From assembly GCA_051747965.1 (NCBI GenBank), contig JBNJGS010000004.1:11088-75087 (forward strand): a stretch of DNA of 64,000 nt, written 5' to 3'. Below, piece by piece: positions 8,542 through 17,171 of the stretch. The DNA comes from JAQIBY01 sp051747965. GTDB lineage: Bacteria > Bacteroidota > Bacteroidia > Bacteroidales > ML635J-15. The notes below the pieces were generated by a model that was not told the origin of the DNA, searched no databases, and saw only the letters and a list, made by a program, of their open reading frames with translations. Position 1 is the first letter of the stretch, and every line of letters begins with the position of its first letter. A program made the position numbers and the translations under genes.

Positions 8542-11500
8542 TTATTTTTTCATCAGTTTTAGTATAGTACTTCTGTTGTCCTTTGAGAGTTGAACAAAAT
8601 ACAAACCATCCCTAAAGTCTGAAATGTTGATTTCCGGTGCTTGCAGTCTTTGCTGCATGACCGTCCGACCCTGGGCATTGTATATCGTCATCTCTACAGG
8701 GAATATTTCGTTTTCCAGTCCTGTAAGTTGTATCACGTCTTCGGCAGGGTTGGGATGCAGGCTGATGCTGTTTTGCCACTTGTTCCCAGGGAAACCGACC
8801 TCGCAATCTTCTGTTTCAATATGCATTTCAGCAGTTTCGCTTTCGCATGGAGGAGTTTGCACTTCCCAGTCGTAAAAATAGTAATAATAGCTGAAGGCAA
8901 GATCGTCGCCGGCGCTGCTCTTTGTTATGCTGACAAGATTATCAATGGTATAAGGATAGTCCAGGTAGCTGGATTCACTTGTCCGGAATAAGTCGGGAGC
9001 TCCCAGACCTACAAGCTGCAGGTCTTCCCCGGCGGGTATGTTTAAGTTCAGTTCCACACGACTGACACCATCCGGTATATAAATATCCGTGGCGTCAATG
9101 ATGTTTTGGTATTCATCTCTGACAGCTATGCTGCGGGTGCCGGAGCCATCAGCATTGACAAGCACAGAGTTCAGAATAAATGACTGGTACGCATCAAAAA
9201 TCAGGTAGTGAACATAGTCTGCATTACCAAAAAATCCACCCCCTGTTGTATTGTTGCTGGCACCAATAGTGTCAGGTTCCTGGATAATCATTTCACGCAG
9301 GTAATAATTTGTGCTTTCACTCAGTGGTGGGTGTTCCCAACTGTTTCCGCTATGCTGTAGCTGTGTGCAGTTTTCATCTGAAAACCAGTCGAGATATTCT
9401 GTGGCGCCGGGAATCTCTAAAAGGAAGGCAGAGTCCTGGCAAACAGTTTGGTCTTCAACCTGCAGGGCGGGAGTGAGGTCAACCTGAATGCTTTGGTTGT
9501 GGCTGTCACTACCGTAGGCATTGCTGACCTCCAGGCTGGCAGTGTAGTTTCCGGCAGTTGCATAAACATGTTCAGGATTTTGTTCATCGCTGGTGTTGCC
9601 ATCGCCAAAATCCCAGCTCCAATCGGTGGGCAAAGCAAGGCTCTGGTCTGTAAACTGAATTCTGCCTGTACAGGAATTGTCCTGAGCTGAAAATGCAGCC
9701 TCTGGAGGTGCGTCTTCCTGAACACATTGCCAGTCAATTTGGAAACCGGACATGTTTACTGCCTGATCGCTATGAAACTCAATGGTAATGGCACCTCCGC
9801 TTGAGCTTATTGTTCCGGGATTGCCGGTGGTGTTGCAGTAATATGTATCATTGATCAGCGGAGCAGAATTATCGACACCATCATAAAATGCAATATAATC
9901 ATAATCGCAGGTGCTGCCCGAACCGGCTTCAATATCAAAATCCTGAATATTGAGTGTTATCTGGCTTGCTCCGGCAGGCTGGATGGTAAAGGTAGCGTCG
10001 GAATTGTCTGGATAAACTTCCTCAGGTCCGCCTGCATCATATAAGGTGCCGTTACATTGTTCAGAAAGAGAGTTGCCGCTTTCGGGCATAAATATCAGGC
10101 AGGGGTTGGCCGGACTGATTGACACGAAACCGGCTTTTGTTTCTGTATCAGCTCCACAAGTTCCGCCATCAGCGTAAAGCTCTACATCATAATCCCCTGC
10201 GGATGTATATGTGTGACTGGGATTTACTTCGGTGCTGGTATTTCCATCCCCGAAATCCCACAAAAAGGAATTGCCGTTGATGCTGTAATTTTCAAAATGC
10301 ACGGTAAACGGGGCTTCGCAACTTTCTGTGTAGGATGCTTCAAAATCGGCCTGAACTGTTGGAACATAGGCATTGCCGACCCCAATTGCATAAAAGGCAT
10401 CTGTTACTACACCCACTTCGCTGCTACATGCTCCGAAAAAATCCACTGCAGCCTGAATTCCGTAAAATCTGGCATCCAGATATTCGGATGTGTTGGTGAG
10501 ATAGACTGTCTGAAGACGAAAAGTAATGTCTTCTGCTGCCTCCATGCCTATGGGACTGATGTTGTATGAATCACCATTGTCATTTGTGCCCGAATTGCCC
10601 TCACACAACAGGTAATACCAGTAGCTCAGCGCACCCATGTTTGTATGAACACCACCATTATCAGAAGCATCCCATACCCAGTATTCTCCCTGATATGTGT
10701 CCGGCTTATTGTATGCTTTTGGGTTGGCAATTGAACGGAAAGTAGCACCAATGTCCTCACCAACAGTCCAGTCTGCCAGGCTGGGGACAGCATAAAATTC
10801 TACAGTGACACCAAAGATATCACTGAAAGCTTCATTCAATGCTCCGGATTCATCCTGATAATTGAGATTACAGGTAAAAGTTGTGAGACCATGGGTGATT
10901 TCATGTGCTGCAATATCTACAGTGGTAAGAGGGCTGATGGTTTCATTTCCATCTCCGTAAGTCATCACACTTCCGTTCCAGAAAGCATTGACATTGTTAT
11001 CGTAGCCATAATCGATCAGGCTGAAATGAATGTAGGATTCCAGTGCTAAACCATTGCCGTCGATTGAATTTCTTCCATGCTCATTGTTATAATAATCCCA
11101 GGTTCTTTCTGTGGCAAAATGTGCGTCGGTAGCATATTGATCCAGATCTTCATTGACATTATTCCAGTATGTATCACTGTTTGTAAAATCCACTGCCTGA
11201 TTATAATCGTCGGTATCCTGGCAGTTGTATGTTGCTATACCATCTCCGCGTCCGCTTTCCCTGAGCCTGTATTCTCCCTGATAGCTATCGGTAGTGATTT
11301 CCTGTTCTCCGGAATATGCTGTATTGGCGGTGGCTGTTACATCAGCAGAATGTATGCGTGTCTGTTTGTGCAGGATTTCGCCGCTTTCTGCATCGACATA
11401 CACGTAATGACGGCTGTATGGTTGCAGGGCAAAAACATCAATTTTCCAGGCAGCCCGGAACCGGTTGCTGTATAAATTACCCTCGTCCGGAAAATATACC

Positions 11501-12045
11501 TTTTCCGGAACCGCTTGTTCGAATTGCCTGCGGTATGGATTTGACTCCCCTGTGTTATATATGTATTGTTCTGCACCAATGTGCATTTCTGCAGCTTCCA
11601 GTGCTTCTGCCTTGCTCAGGCTGAAACTGCCGGATACTGCAGGTTCAGAACAGATATTGCCGTTCATAGATGCGACCTGTCCGTCTTTCAGATGAAACAA
11701 ATAAGCCGAGTATTCCACCGGAATGCCGCTGTATGTCTGCTGGTAACGTTTGTGCTCCATGCCAAGTTGGTCTCGTGTGGCATCCAGGGCAACAAAACCA
11801 CTTGAGGTATTGTCACTGAATCTATCCAGATATGTAACTGCTTTGTCTTCCGGTAAGCGGGCTTCATCACGAAAACGGATGTAATTCGGAATGTCAGAAA
11901 ATGGCTTGATGCGTAACATTTCAGCACCGGGAGCTATGGCATCTGCCCGTTGCCCGGTAATGATTTCTGCTGTCTGTTTTTGACCTGAAGAGGAAAGTGC
12001 TATGCTTAATAAAACACTCAGGGAAATTATCAACTTGTAAATCAT
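8542..12045 (-). CDS. Exported M4 (thermolysin-like) metallopeptidase with CUB, PKD and T9SS type A sorting domain
   Basis: A 1167-aa secreted zinc peptidase. In order: signal peptide (1-21), FTP/PepSY-like propeptide (about 50-225), M4 catalytic domain with the zinc site HEITH near residue 378 and the third ligand in ESGALNEAFSDIFG, M4 C-terminal helical domain to about 570, a PKD domain (FLWDFGDGNTSTEVNPSHTY), a CUB-like domain (about 660-780, DYDYIAFYDG), a second PKD (WSWDFGDGNTSDEQNPEH), a beta-rich region, and a Por-type C-terminal sorting domain (LHPNPAEDVIQL to ILKLMKK). The tail indicates export by the type IX system. The protein likely degrades extracellular protein. CUB and PKD modules probably bind substrate or surface. 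Confidence 0.9.
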   Translation of the reverse strand: MIYKLIISLSVLLSIALSSSGQKQTAEIITGQRADAIAPGAEMLRIKPFSDIPNYIRFRDEARLPEDKAVTYLDRFSDNTSSGFVALDATRDQLGMEHKRYQQTYSGIPVEYSAYLFHLKDGQVASMNGNICSEPAVSGSFSLSKAEALEAAEMHIGAEQYIYNTGESNPYRRQFEQAVPEKVYFPDEGNLYSNRFRAAWKIDVFALQPYSRHYVYVDAESGEILHKQTRIHSADVTATANTAYSGEQEITTDSYQGEYRLRESGRGDGIATYNCQDTDDYNQAVDFTNSDTYWNNVNEDLDQYATDAHFATERTWDYYNNEHGRNSIDGNGLALESYIHFSLIDYGYDNNVNAFWNGSVMTYGDGNETISPLTTVDIAAHEITHGLTTFTCNLNYQDESGALNEAFSDIFGVTVEFYAVPSLADWTVGEDIGATFRSIANPKAYNKPDTYQGEYWVWDASDNGGVHTNMGALSYWYYLLCEGNSGTNDNGDSYNISPIGMEAAEDITFRLQTVYLTNTSEYLDARFYGIQAAVDFFGACSSEVGVVTDAFYAIGVGNAYVPTVQADFEASYTESCEAPFTVHFENYSINGNSFLWDFGDGNTSTEVNPSHTYTSAGDYDVELYADGGTCGADTETKAGFVSISPANPCLIFMPESGNSLSEQCNGTLYDAGGPEEVYPDNSDATFTIQPAGASQITLNIQDFDIEAGSGSTCDYDYIAFYDGVDNSAPLINDTYYCNTTGNPGTISSSGGAITIEFHSDQAVNMSGFQIDWQCVQEDAPPEAAFSAQDNSCTGRIQFTDQSLALPTDWSWDFGDGNTSDEQNPEHVYATAGNYTASLEVSNAYGSDSHNQSIQVDLTPALQVEDQTVCQDSAFLLEIPGATEYLDWFSDENCTQLQHSGNSWEHPPLSESTNYYLREMIIQEPDTIGASNNTTGGGFFGNADYVHYLIFDAYQSFILNSVLVNADGSGTRSIAVRDEYQNIIDATDIYIPDGVSRVELNLNIPAGEDLQLVGLGAPDLFRTSESSYLDYPYTIDNLVSITKSSAGDDLAFSYYYYFYDWEVQTPPCESETAEMHIETEDCEVGFPGNKWQNSISLHPNPAEDVIQLTGLENEIFPVEMTIYNAQGRTVMQQRLQAPEINISDFRDGLYFVQLSKDNRSTILKLMKK

Positions 12046-12236
12046 AAGGTATGCATTTATTATCTAAAAGCGAAAGATAGGAAAAAGGTTGCACAGAGGT
12101 ATATGTTTTCGGAAAAATATCCAGTTTTTTGCGATTTATTCCTGGATTTCCCTATTGAGGTATCAGTGTTCATCTTTGATCTTTTCGAGCCATTCCAAGC
12201 CCAATTTGGAAGTGTTACATCACATGTGAAAAATTA

Positions 12237-12244
12237 TATCTTTG
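12237..12244 (+). promoter_or_regulatory. Candidate promoter -7 element, nearly at the start codon
   Basis: TATCTTTG matches the Bacteroidota -7 consensus TAnnTTTG exactly and ends only four bases before the ATG at 12249. The nearest TTTG (12205-12208) is 28 bases upstream, longer than usual, so the -33 partner is weak. Confidence 0.4.
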
Positions 12245-12248
12245 CAGT

Positions 12249-13484
12249 ATGGAAACAGCTCAGCTCATATTCTGGATTATCATCGCTATTCTTGTTCTGG
12301 ATTTTGTTTTTGGCAAAACCATTGCCATACTTAATTATCAATGGCGCAAGAAAGACCCACCACCGCAGCTTTCTGATGTGTATGATGAGGAAAAATACGA
12401 AAAATTCCAGGACTATAGCAGGGCCAATTTCCGTCTTGGCACAATTTCTTCTGTATTGATGTTTGTGCTTATCCTCTTTGTTTTCTTTACTGAAGGATTT
12501 GCCTTCCTGCATTATTATCTGAGCGGATATATCGATTCTGAAATATGGCTGAGTATTGCATTTTTTGGTGTGCTGGGCCTGGCATCAGGGATAGTTTCAT
12601 TGCCTTTTGCTGTTTATGATACTTTTGTGATTGAAGAAAGATTTGGTTTCAATACAACAAGTCCGAAAACATTCATACTTGATATGCTGAAATCTACTTT
12701 GCTGGGCATCATAATCGGTGGTGGATTGCTTTATGTCATTCTTCTGATTTATCATGATACACAGGAATGGTTCTGGCTGTTGGCCTGGTTGTTACTGAGC
12801 CTGTTCTCTGTCTTTATGGCAGAATTTTATTCCAGTCTCATTGTTCCTTTGTTTAACAAGCAAACCCCTCTGCCGGAAGGAGAATTGAAGGAAAAGATTT
12901 CAGATTTTGCGCAAAAAGCAGATTTCAGGCTTGAAAATGTATATGTGATGGACAGTTCAAAACGCTCTACAAGGGCAAATGCATATTTTACAGGATTGGG
13001 CAAAAAGAAACGTATTGTATTGTTTGACAATCTGGTGAATGATTTTACACCTGATGAAATTGTGGCCGTTCTGGCGCATGAAATCGGGCATTTTAAGAAA
13101 AAACATATTCACAAAAACCTGGTGATATCTCTTGCAAACAGCGGGATTATGCTTTTTCTTTTTGGATTGTTTGTTGGAAAAGATGTGTTTTCTCAGGCGC
13201 TTGGTGTGGAAGAGGCTACTTTTCATATTGGTGCCATTGCCTTTGCCATGTTATATTCTCCCATATCATCATTGACAGGTATTTTTATGAACAAATACAG
13301 TCGCAGGAATGAGCGGGAGGCTGATGATTTTGCTGCCGGCTATGGACAGGGGAGTGCGCTTGTTTCTGCGCTGAAAAAACTGGCAGCCAAAAATCTCTCA
13401 AATCTGACACCTCATCCATGGCATGTGTTTTTGAATTATTCACATCCACCCCTGGCAGAGCGTGTTCAACGACTGGAAAAATAA
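12249..13484 (+). CDS. M48 family (Ste24/CAAX-like) membrane metallopeptidase
   Basis: A 411-aa integral membrane zinc protease. The N-terminal half holds several hydrophobic helices (about 5-25, 70-95, 105-130, 155-205) as in the CAAX prenyl protease N-terminal domain. The zinc motif HEIGH sits at about residue 277 (VLAHEIGHFKKKH), with a later NEREADDFAAGYG supplying the glutamate ligand. Bacterial members take part in membrane protein quality control. Two more helices follow the zinc site. The ATG at 12249 is chosen because it directly precedes the first transmembrane segment. It is flanked by genes on the opposite strand, so it is probably monocistronic. Confidence 0.88.
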   Translation: METAQLIFWIIIAILVLDFVFGKTIAILNYQWRKKDPPPQLSDVYDEEKYEKFQDYSRANFRLGTISSVLMFVLILFVFFTEGFAFLHYYLSGYIDSEIWLSIAFFGVLGLASGIVSLPFAVYDTFVIEERFGFNTTSPKTFILDMLKSTLLGIIIGGGLLYVILLIYHDTQEWFWLLAWLLLSLFSVFMAEFYSSLIVPLFNKQTPLPEGELKEKISDFAQKADFRLENVYVMDSSKRSTRANAYFTGLGKKKRIVLFDNLVNDFTPDEIVAVLAHEIGHFKKKHIHKNLVISLANSGIMLFLFGLFVGKDVFSQALGVEEATFHIGAIAFAMLYSPISSLTGIFMNKYSRRNEREADDFAAGYGQGSALVSALKKLAAKNLSNLTPHPWHVFLNYSHPPLAERVQRLEK

Positions 13485-13525
13485 AAATCCGGTCATTCCG
13501 GACTATATGGAAATGGACTGGATAA

Positions 13526-14050
13526 TCAGAATCCGTGTTCTTCAAGCATCTGTAACCATTTTGCTGCCCGTGGCTCGGTGAGGTTCTCCTGATGATCTTC
13601 ATCAAGGGCCAGACCAACAAAATAATCACCTTCAAGACTGGCTGAGTCTGTATAGTCATAACCTTCATTTGGCCAGTATCCGACAACTTCGGCCTGCATA
13701 CGTTCAAATTCTTTCTTCAAAATGCTCATCCCATCAACAAAATGGTCTGGGTAAAGTACCTGGTCACCAAGTCCGAACAGTGCAACTGTTTTTCCTGTCA
13801 TTCTGATGTTTTTGTCCTCCAGTTTCTTAAAAAAGGGAAGCCACTTATCGGCAGTATTGGCATCCTGCCATGCATCGGCACCAACGGTTGAACTGCCAAA
13901 AATGAAATAATCGTAAGCTTCTATTTGCTCTTTGCCAATATCGGTGAGCTTGTACAGGTCTGCCTTGTCTTCTATCAAACGGTGAATCTTTTTTGCGGCA
14001 TTACTTACGTTTCCACGTTTGGGCCAGTATACGATTGCAATTTTTTTCAT
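13526..14050 (-). CDS. Flavodoxin, long-chain type, with altered phosphate loop
   Basis: A 174-aa flavodoxin-like FMN protein, a small electron carrier. Residues 1-25 form the first strand and phosphate loop. The second FMN contact loop GSSTVGADAWQD (about 52-63) and third loop LGDQVLYPDHFVDG (about 95-108) match long-chain flavodoxins, as does the C-terminal EDHQENLTEPRAAKWL. The phosphate loop reads YWPKRGNVSNAAKKI where family members usually have a (S/T)xTGNTxxVA motif, so only GN is retained. It could still bind FMN, or be a specialised relative. No neighbour partner is evident. Confidence 0.8.
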   Translation of the reverse strand: MKKIAIVYWPKRGNVSNAAKKIHRLIEDKADLYKLTDIGKEQIEAYDYFIFGSSTVGADAWQDANTADKWLPFFKKLEDKNIRMTGKTVALFGLGDQVLYPDHFVDGMSILKKEFERMQAEVVGYWPNEGYDYTDSASLEGDYFVGLALDEDHQENLTEPRAAKWLQMLEEHGF

Positions 14051-14285
14051 AATTTACTTTTTGGTTTTGCTTAGATGATAAAGTTAACATTATTTCTCCA
14101 TAATTGTTTTACATCATAATTGGCAGCTACCTCAGCTTTTGGATGTACGGTGATTCAGAAATAATGATAAAACTGAGAAAATATATACCTAAAATTTTGA
14201 TAATGAGGAGGCAAATCAGTCTGCAATCCAGTAAACAAATTGGCTTCTGTCTTGTTTTTACGAATGAACCAAAACTAGAATTTTT

Positions 14286-14783
14286 ATGAAAGAAACACTG
14301 AATATCCTTAAACAGGCAATTCTGCTGGAGCGGAGAGGACAGGCATTTTACAGAAAAGTTGCAGAGCAAACTGACAATGAAGATGTAAGAAAGATTTTTG
14401 ACATCATGGCTGAAGAAGAAAAGCTTCATGAAGCATTTTTGGCCTCACAGTACAAATCATTCCAGGATAATGGCAAATTTGTGGAAGAAGATTTGCCCGA
14501 TGAGGACAAAGACGGGATTAGCAATCTTGTTTTGTCAGAAGATATGAAAAAATCAATTGAGGCTGCCAGTTATGAGGCTTCAGCCATCTCTGCAGCCATA
14601 GATATGGAAACCAAAGCGATAAAATTGTATGCCGGGCATGCCGAAAAAGCTTCAGATCCCAATGAAAAGAAACTGTTTCAGTGGTTATCTGACTGGGAGA
14701 AAACCCATCACAAAATACTGCATGATCTGGATGAAGATTTGCGGGAAAGGGTGTGGCAAGACAACAATTTCTGGCCATTTTAA
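14286..14783 (+). CDS. Rubrerythrin-like ferritin-fold diiron protein
   Basis: A 165-aa four-helix protein. Diiron ligands are in the expected places: E in ILLERRGQAFYRKVAE, EExxLHE (AEEEKLHEAFL), E in AIDMETKAIKLYAGHAEKA, and EKTHHKIL near the end. It lacks the C-terminal rubredoxin domain of classical rubrerythrin. Such proteins reduce hydrogen peroxide or store and handle iron in anaerobes. The gene has its own hairpin terminator. The redox-protein neighbour (flavodoxin) is divergently transcribed. Confidence 0.85.
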   Translation: MKETLNILKQAILLERRGQAFYRKVAEQTDNEDVRKIFDIMAEEEKLHEAFLASQYKSFQDNGKFVEEDLPDEDKDGISNLVLSEDMKKSIEAASYEASAISAAIDMETKAIKLYAGHAEKASDPNEKKLFQWLSDWEKTHHKILHDLDEDLRERVWQDNNFWPF

Positions 14784-14808
14784 TGTAGCATTTCATTGAA
14801 TTTTATGA

Positions 14809-14845
14809 AAAAAACTGCCTGCAGATATTCTGTATGCAGTTTTTT
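14809..14845. terminator. Terminator after the rubrerythrin-like gene
   Basis: Arms AAAAAACTGC (14809-14818) and GCAGTTTTTT (14836-14845) enclose a 17-nt loop. The A and T runs make it usable in both directions, which suits the two converging genes. Confidence 0.75.
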
Positions 14846-14861
14846 CATTTGCACAACAGAA

Positions 14862-15605
14862 TTAGTCCCTGTATAAGTTCGAAAAGCTCAGGTTAACACC
14901 AAAATTCAGATTCAGGGGCATATAACTCAGGCTTTGATTTGTTAGTTTCCTTGAATAAATCAACTGAATATGAAATTTCAGTACCTCAGAGCCCGCACGT
15001 ATGGTCAGAGCCGGTTCCAGGAAAGGATAAATATTCCCGTCCAGATCGTTAATGTCCTCAGTAGAAAGCTCGGATTCGGTGTAGTTTTTGTATGCGATAT
15101 CAAAAAAACCCACTCCCATAAATCGCGTACTAAAAGCAATCTGAAAGTTATCTGTGGAGTATCCAACTGATGGTTGCACAAAAGCACGCCAGGATGCGGC
15201 AGCGTATTCGTATGTTGACAGATAATTGTCATTTTCGAACTTGTCAAAATTGTAGTCATAGGCGCCGTATCCACCACCTCCATATATTTCAAATACAGAG
15301 TTTTCATCAAAATTGCTATAGTAACCTAGTCCGCCTTCCAGTGAATAGCGGCTTGTAATGTATTCTTTCCGGATTTCATGAGCGGATGTACTGGCCCATT
15401 GATTTTTATTGTAATGTCCGTTAAGCATCACGCCCAGATTATCCGTGAGTCCATATGCCACCTGATAATTATTGTAAGACACTGTGGATGTGACATCTCC
15501 TTTGTTTTGCAGCAAGGGTACGTTTTGCATGGAGGGTTTGTACATTACCTTGCAGGATGTGCTGAGCAAGAGCAGGAGCAGCATGGGGAGTAAAAACGTT
15601 TTCAT
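14862..15605 (-). CDS. Lipoprotein with outer-membrane beta-barrel character
   Basis: A 247-aa protein I cannot assign to a named family. The N-terminus is a lipoprotein signal (leucine run, then LLSTSC with the lipid cysteine at about residue 18). The rest is rich in alternating polar and aromatic strands (VAYGLTDNLGVMLNGHYN, GLGYYSNFDENSVFEIYGGGGYGAYDYN) and ends LNLNFGVNLSFSNLYRD, typical of a small outer-membrane barrel. A good promoter lies just upstream. No catalytic motif is seen. Confidence 0.65.
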   Translation of the reverse strand: MKTFLLPMLLLLLLSTSCKVMYKPSMQNVPLLQNKGDVTSTVSYNNYQVAYGLTDNLGVMLNGHYNKNQWASTSAHEIRKEYITSRYSLEGGLGYYSNFDENSVFEIYGGGGYGAYDYNFDKFENDNYLSTYEYAAASWRAFVQPSVGYSTDNFQIAFSTRFMGVGFFDIAYKNYTESELSTEDINDLDGNIYPFLEPALTIRAGSEVLKFHIQLIYSRKLTNQSLSYMPLNLNFGVNLSFSNLYRD

Positions 15606-15627
15606 GGCTTAGGTTTTTTACTTTTCT

Positions 15628-15659
15628 CAAATATAAGCAAAAAACCAATGAGATTGAAA
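15628..15659 (-). promoter_or_regulatory. Bacteroidota-type promoter for the barrel lipoprotein gene
   Basis: Read on the minus strand: TTTC (15659-15656), a 20-bp spacer, then TATATTTG (15635-15628), matching the -7 consensus exactly and the -33 TTTG with one mismatch. The predicted transcript starts close to 15621, giving a short leader before the ATG at 15605. Confidence 0.5.
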
Positions 15660-15700
15660 TTCAATTTATCAGAGGAAATAATCTTTTGTGATTGAACCTC

Positions 15701-16840
15701 TTATCGCTTTTCTATTTTGAGTTGTTTGGTGGCGTCCTCTGATATGATTTCCAGAACATATATGCCCGGTTTTATATGAGAGCTTTCTATGCGTTTATGT
15801 ATGGCAAGACTACCATAGCTTGATTCCCACTTATCCACGGGTTTGCCGTTCATGTCTGTGAGTCTGAAAATGATATCGCCTTCAGGCCAGTTTTCCAGCA
15901 TGATATTAAGTTCTGATGAAAAGGGATTGGGATATATGTACACATTCATATCCATTTTTCTGCTGCTGCAGTCTGCACTTACAATATCGAAAGTTTCCCG
16001 GCTTCCGTCTGTGTCAATTTGTGTCAGTCTGTAGTACCGGATTCCATCTCCGCTTTCATCATATTCCGTGTAAACAATTTCATGATGGCTGTTCCCTGCC
16101 CCCGGGAGGGTGCTGATTTGTTCCCAGTCAGTTGAATTATCACTTTGTTCCAGAATAAAAAGCTCGTTGTTTGTCTCGGAAGCAGTGGCCCAGCTAAGCT
16201 CAACATTATCAGAACTGCACTCAGCACTAAAATGTAAAAGCTCTACAGGAAGCAGACTGGGTATTGTGCTTCCGTCCGAAACTGTTTTGTTGGGTTGAAT
16301 TCCAAAGGTGCTTCCATTTCCTGAAAATGAACCTGCACTTATCTGGCCGTCACCAAGAATTTCGCCTCCGTTGCCGTTATCAAAATCTCCGTCAACATCA
16401 ACGCTGCCATTTATTTCTACTTCATCAGAATTGTTTTTGTTTACAAAATCTCCCATTACTTTGATGTTTCCTGTATTGGTAACAAAAACAACACTTTGAT
16501 TTGCAAAGGTCAAATGATAAACCCGCAATGAATCTTCAACTTCCAGCCGGGAACCTGCCCTTATAAACAAATCATTGTCACCTTTGAGCGAACCACCGGG
16601 ATGAATGATCATCCGGTCAAACGCAAAATTAACGTCCTGGTTAAGAACAACATCATGATGAATATGAATGATATCACCGTTTGCTGAGGGAACAACAGTG
16701 TTGTCCCATGCGTTTGCATCATCCCATAATCCGTCAGAAATTGTGGTGTGTGTAGCAGCCCGGCATCCAAATGAGATGAAAAAAACCAACACAAGTGTCA
16801 GTGATAAAAATTTCAACATATGGGATGTTTTTATCCTCAT
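15701..16840 (-). CDS. T9SS type A sorted protein with G8-like beta region
   Basis: A 379-aa exported protein. A signal peptide covers roughly residues 8-29; the start may be the first Met or the Met at 16819. Residues 35-190 are regular beta repeats (SDGLWDDANAWDNTVVPSANG, then IIHIHHDVVLNQDV) resembling a G8 or beta-helix domain. Residues about 200-295 form the Bacteroidota module beginning LLPVELLHFSAEC, with ELSWATASETNNELFILEQS, a fibronectin-like fold. The C-terminus (YIYPNPFSSELNIML to LKIEKR) is a type A T9SS sorting domain. The function beyond cell-surface or secreted location is unknown. Confidence 0.75.
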   Translation of the reverse strand: MRIKTSHMLKFLSLTLVLVFFISFGCRAATHTTISDGLWDDANAWDNTVVPSANGDIIHIHHDVVLNQDVNFAFDRMIIHPGGSLKGDNDLFIRAGSRLEVEDSLRVYHLTFANQSVVFVTNTGNIKVMGDFVNKNNSDEVEINGSVDVDGDFDNGNGGEILGDGQISAGSFSGNGSTFGIQPNKTVSDGSTIPSLLPVELLHFSAECSSDNVELSWATASETNNELFILEQSDNSTDWEQISTLPGAGNSHHEIVYTEYDESGDGIRYYRLTQIDTDGSRETFDIVSADCSSRKMDMNVYIYPNPFSSELNIMLENWPEGDIIFRLTDMNGKPVDKWESSYGSLAIHKRIESSHIKPGIYVLEIISEDATKQLKIEKR

Positions 16841-17171
16841 TCGGGACTTTTTACGTTTAAATTTGCCTAAGTATAATATTTATGACCCTGACGAGCAAAA
16901 TAATTTGGTGAATGTTGCATAATTTGTGATAGAAAAGGTTTCCTGTTTGATGAGTGATTGATTTTTGATGATGAATTTTACTTGTTTATGAATAGTTATG
17001 TAATGCTAGCATCTGTCGATAAGCGCAAGTACTGCAGTTTACCTTTCCTGCAAATATGCCTGCTTCCGGCATGATAATAATGCAAAAAAAACTGACGGCA
17101 TTCATACGGAGATTTTTCTTTAATGAAATTCTTTTCTTACTTTGACATCTGTAATTATAAGCATCAAAAAA
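16841..17171. other. Intergenic region between divergent exported-protein genes
   Basis: This 331-nt AT-rich stretch separates two divergent genes. It contains a near-consensus -7 box (TTACTTTGAC around 17138-17147, one base short of TAnnTTTG) suited to the peptidase gene and a small hairpin (ATGCC/GGCAT, 17056-17072). No RNA gene or convincing ORF is visible. Confidence 0.4.

Noticed and set aside
10213..11805. Several plus-strand ORFs of 75-130 codons inside the M4 peptidase gene
   Set aside because: They mirror the cysteine- and glycine-rich peptidase frame and have no independent support.
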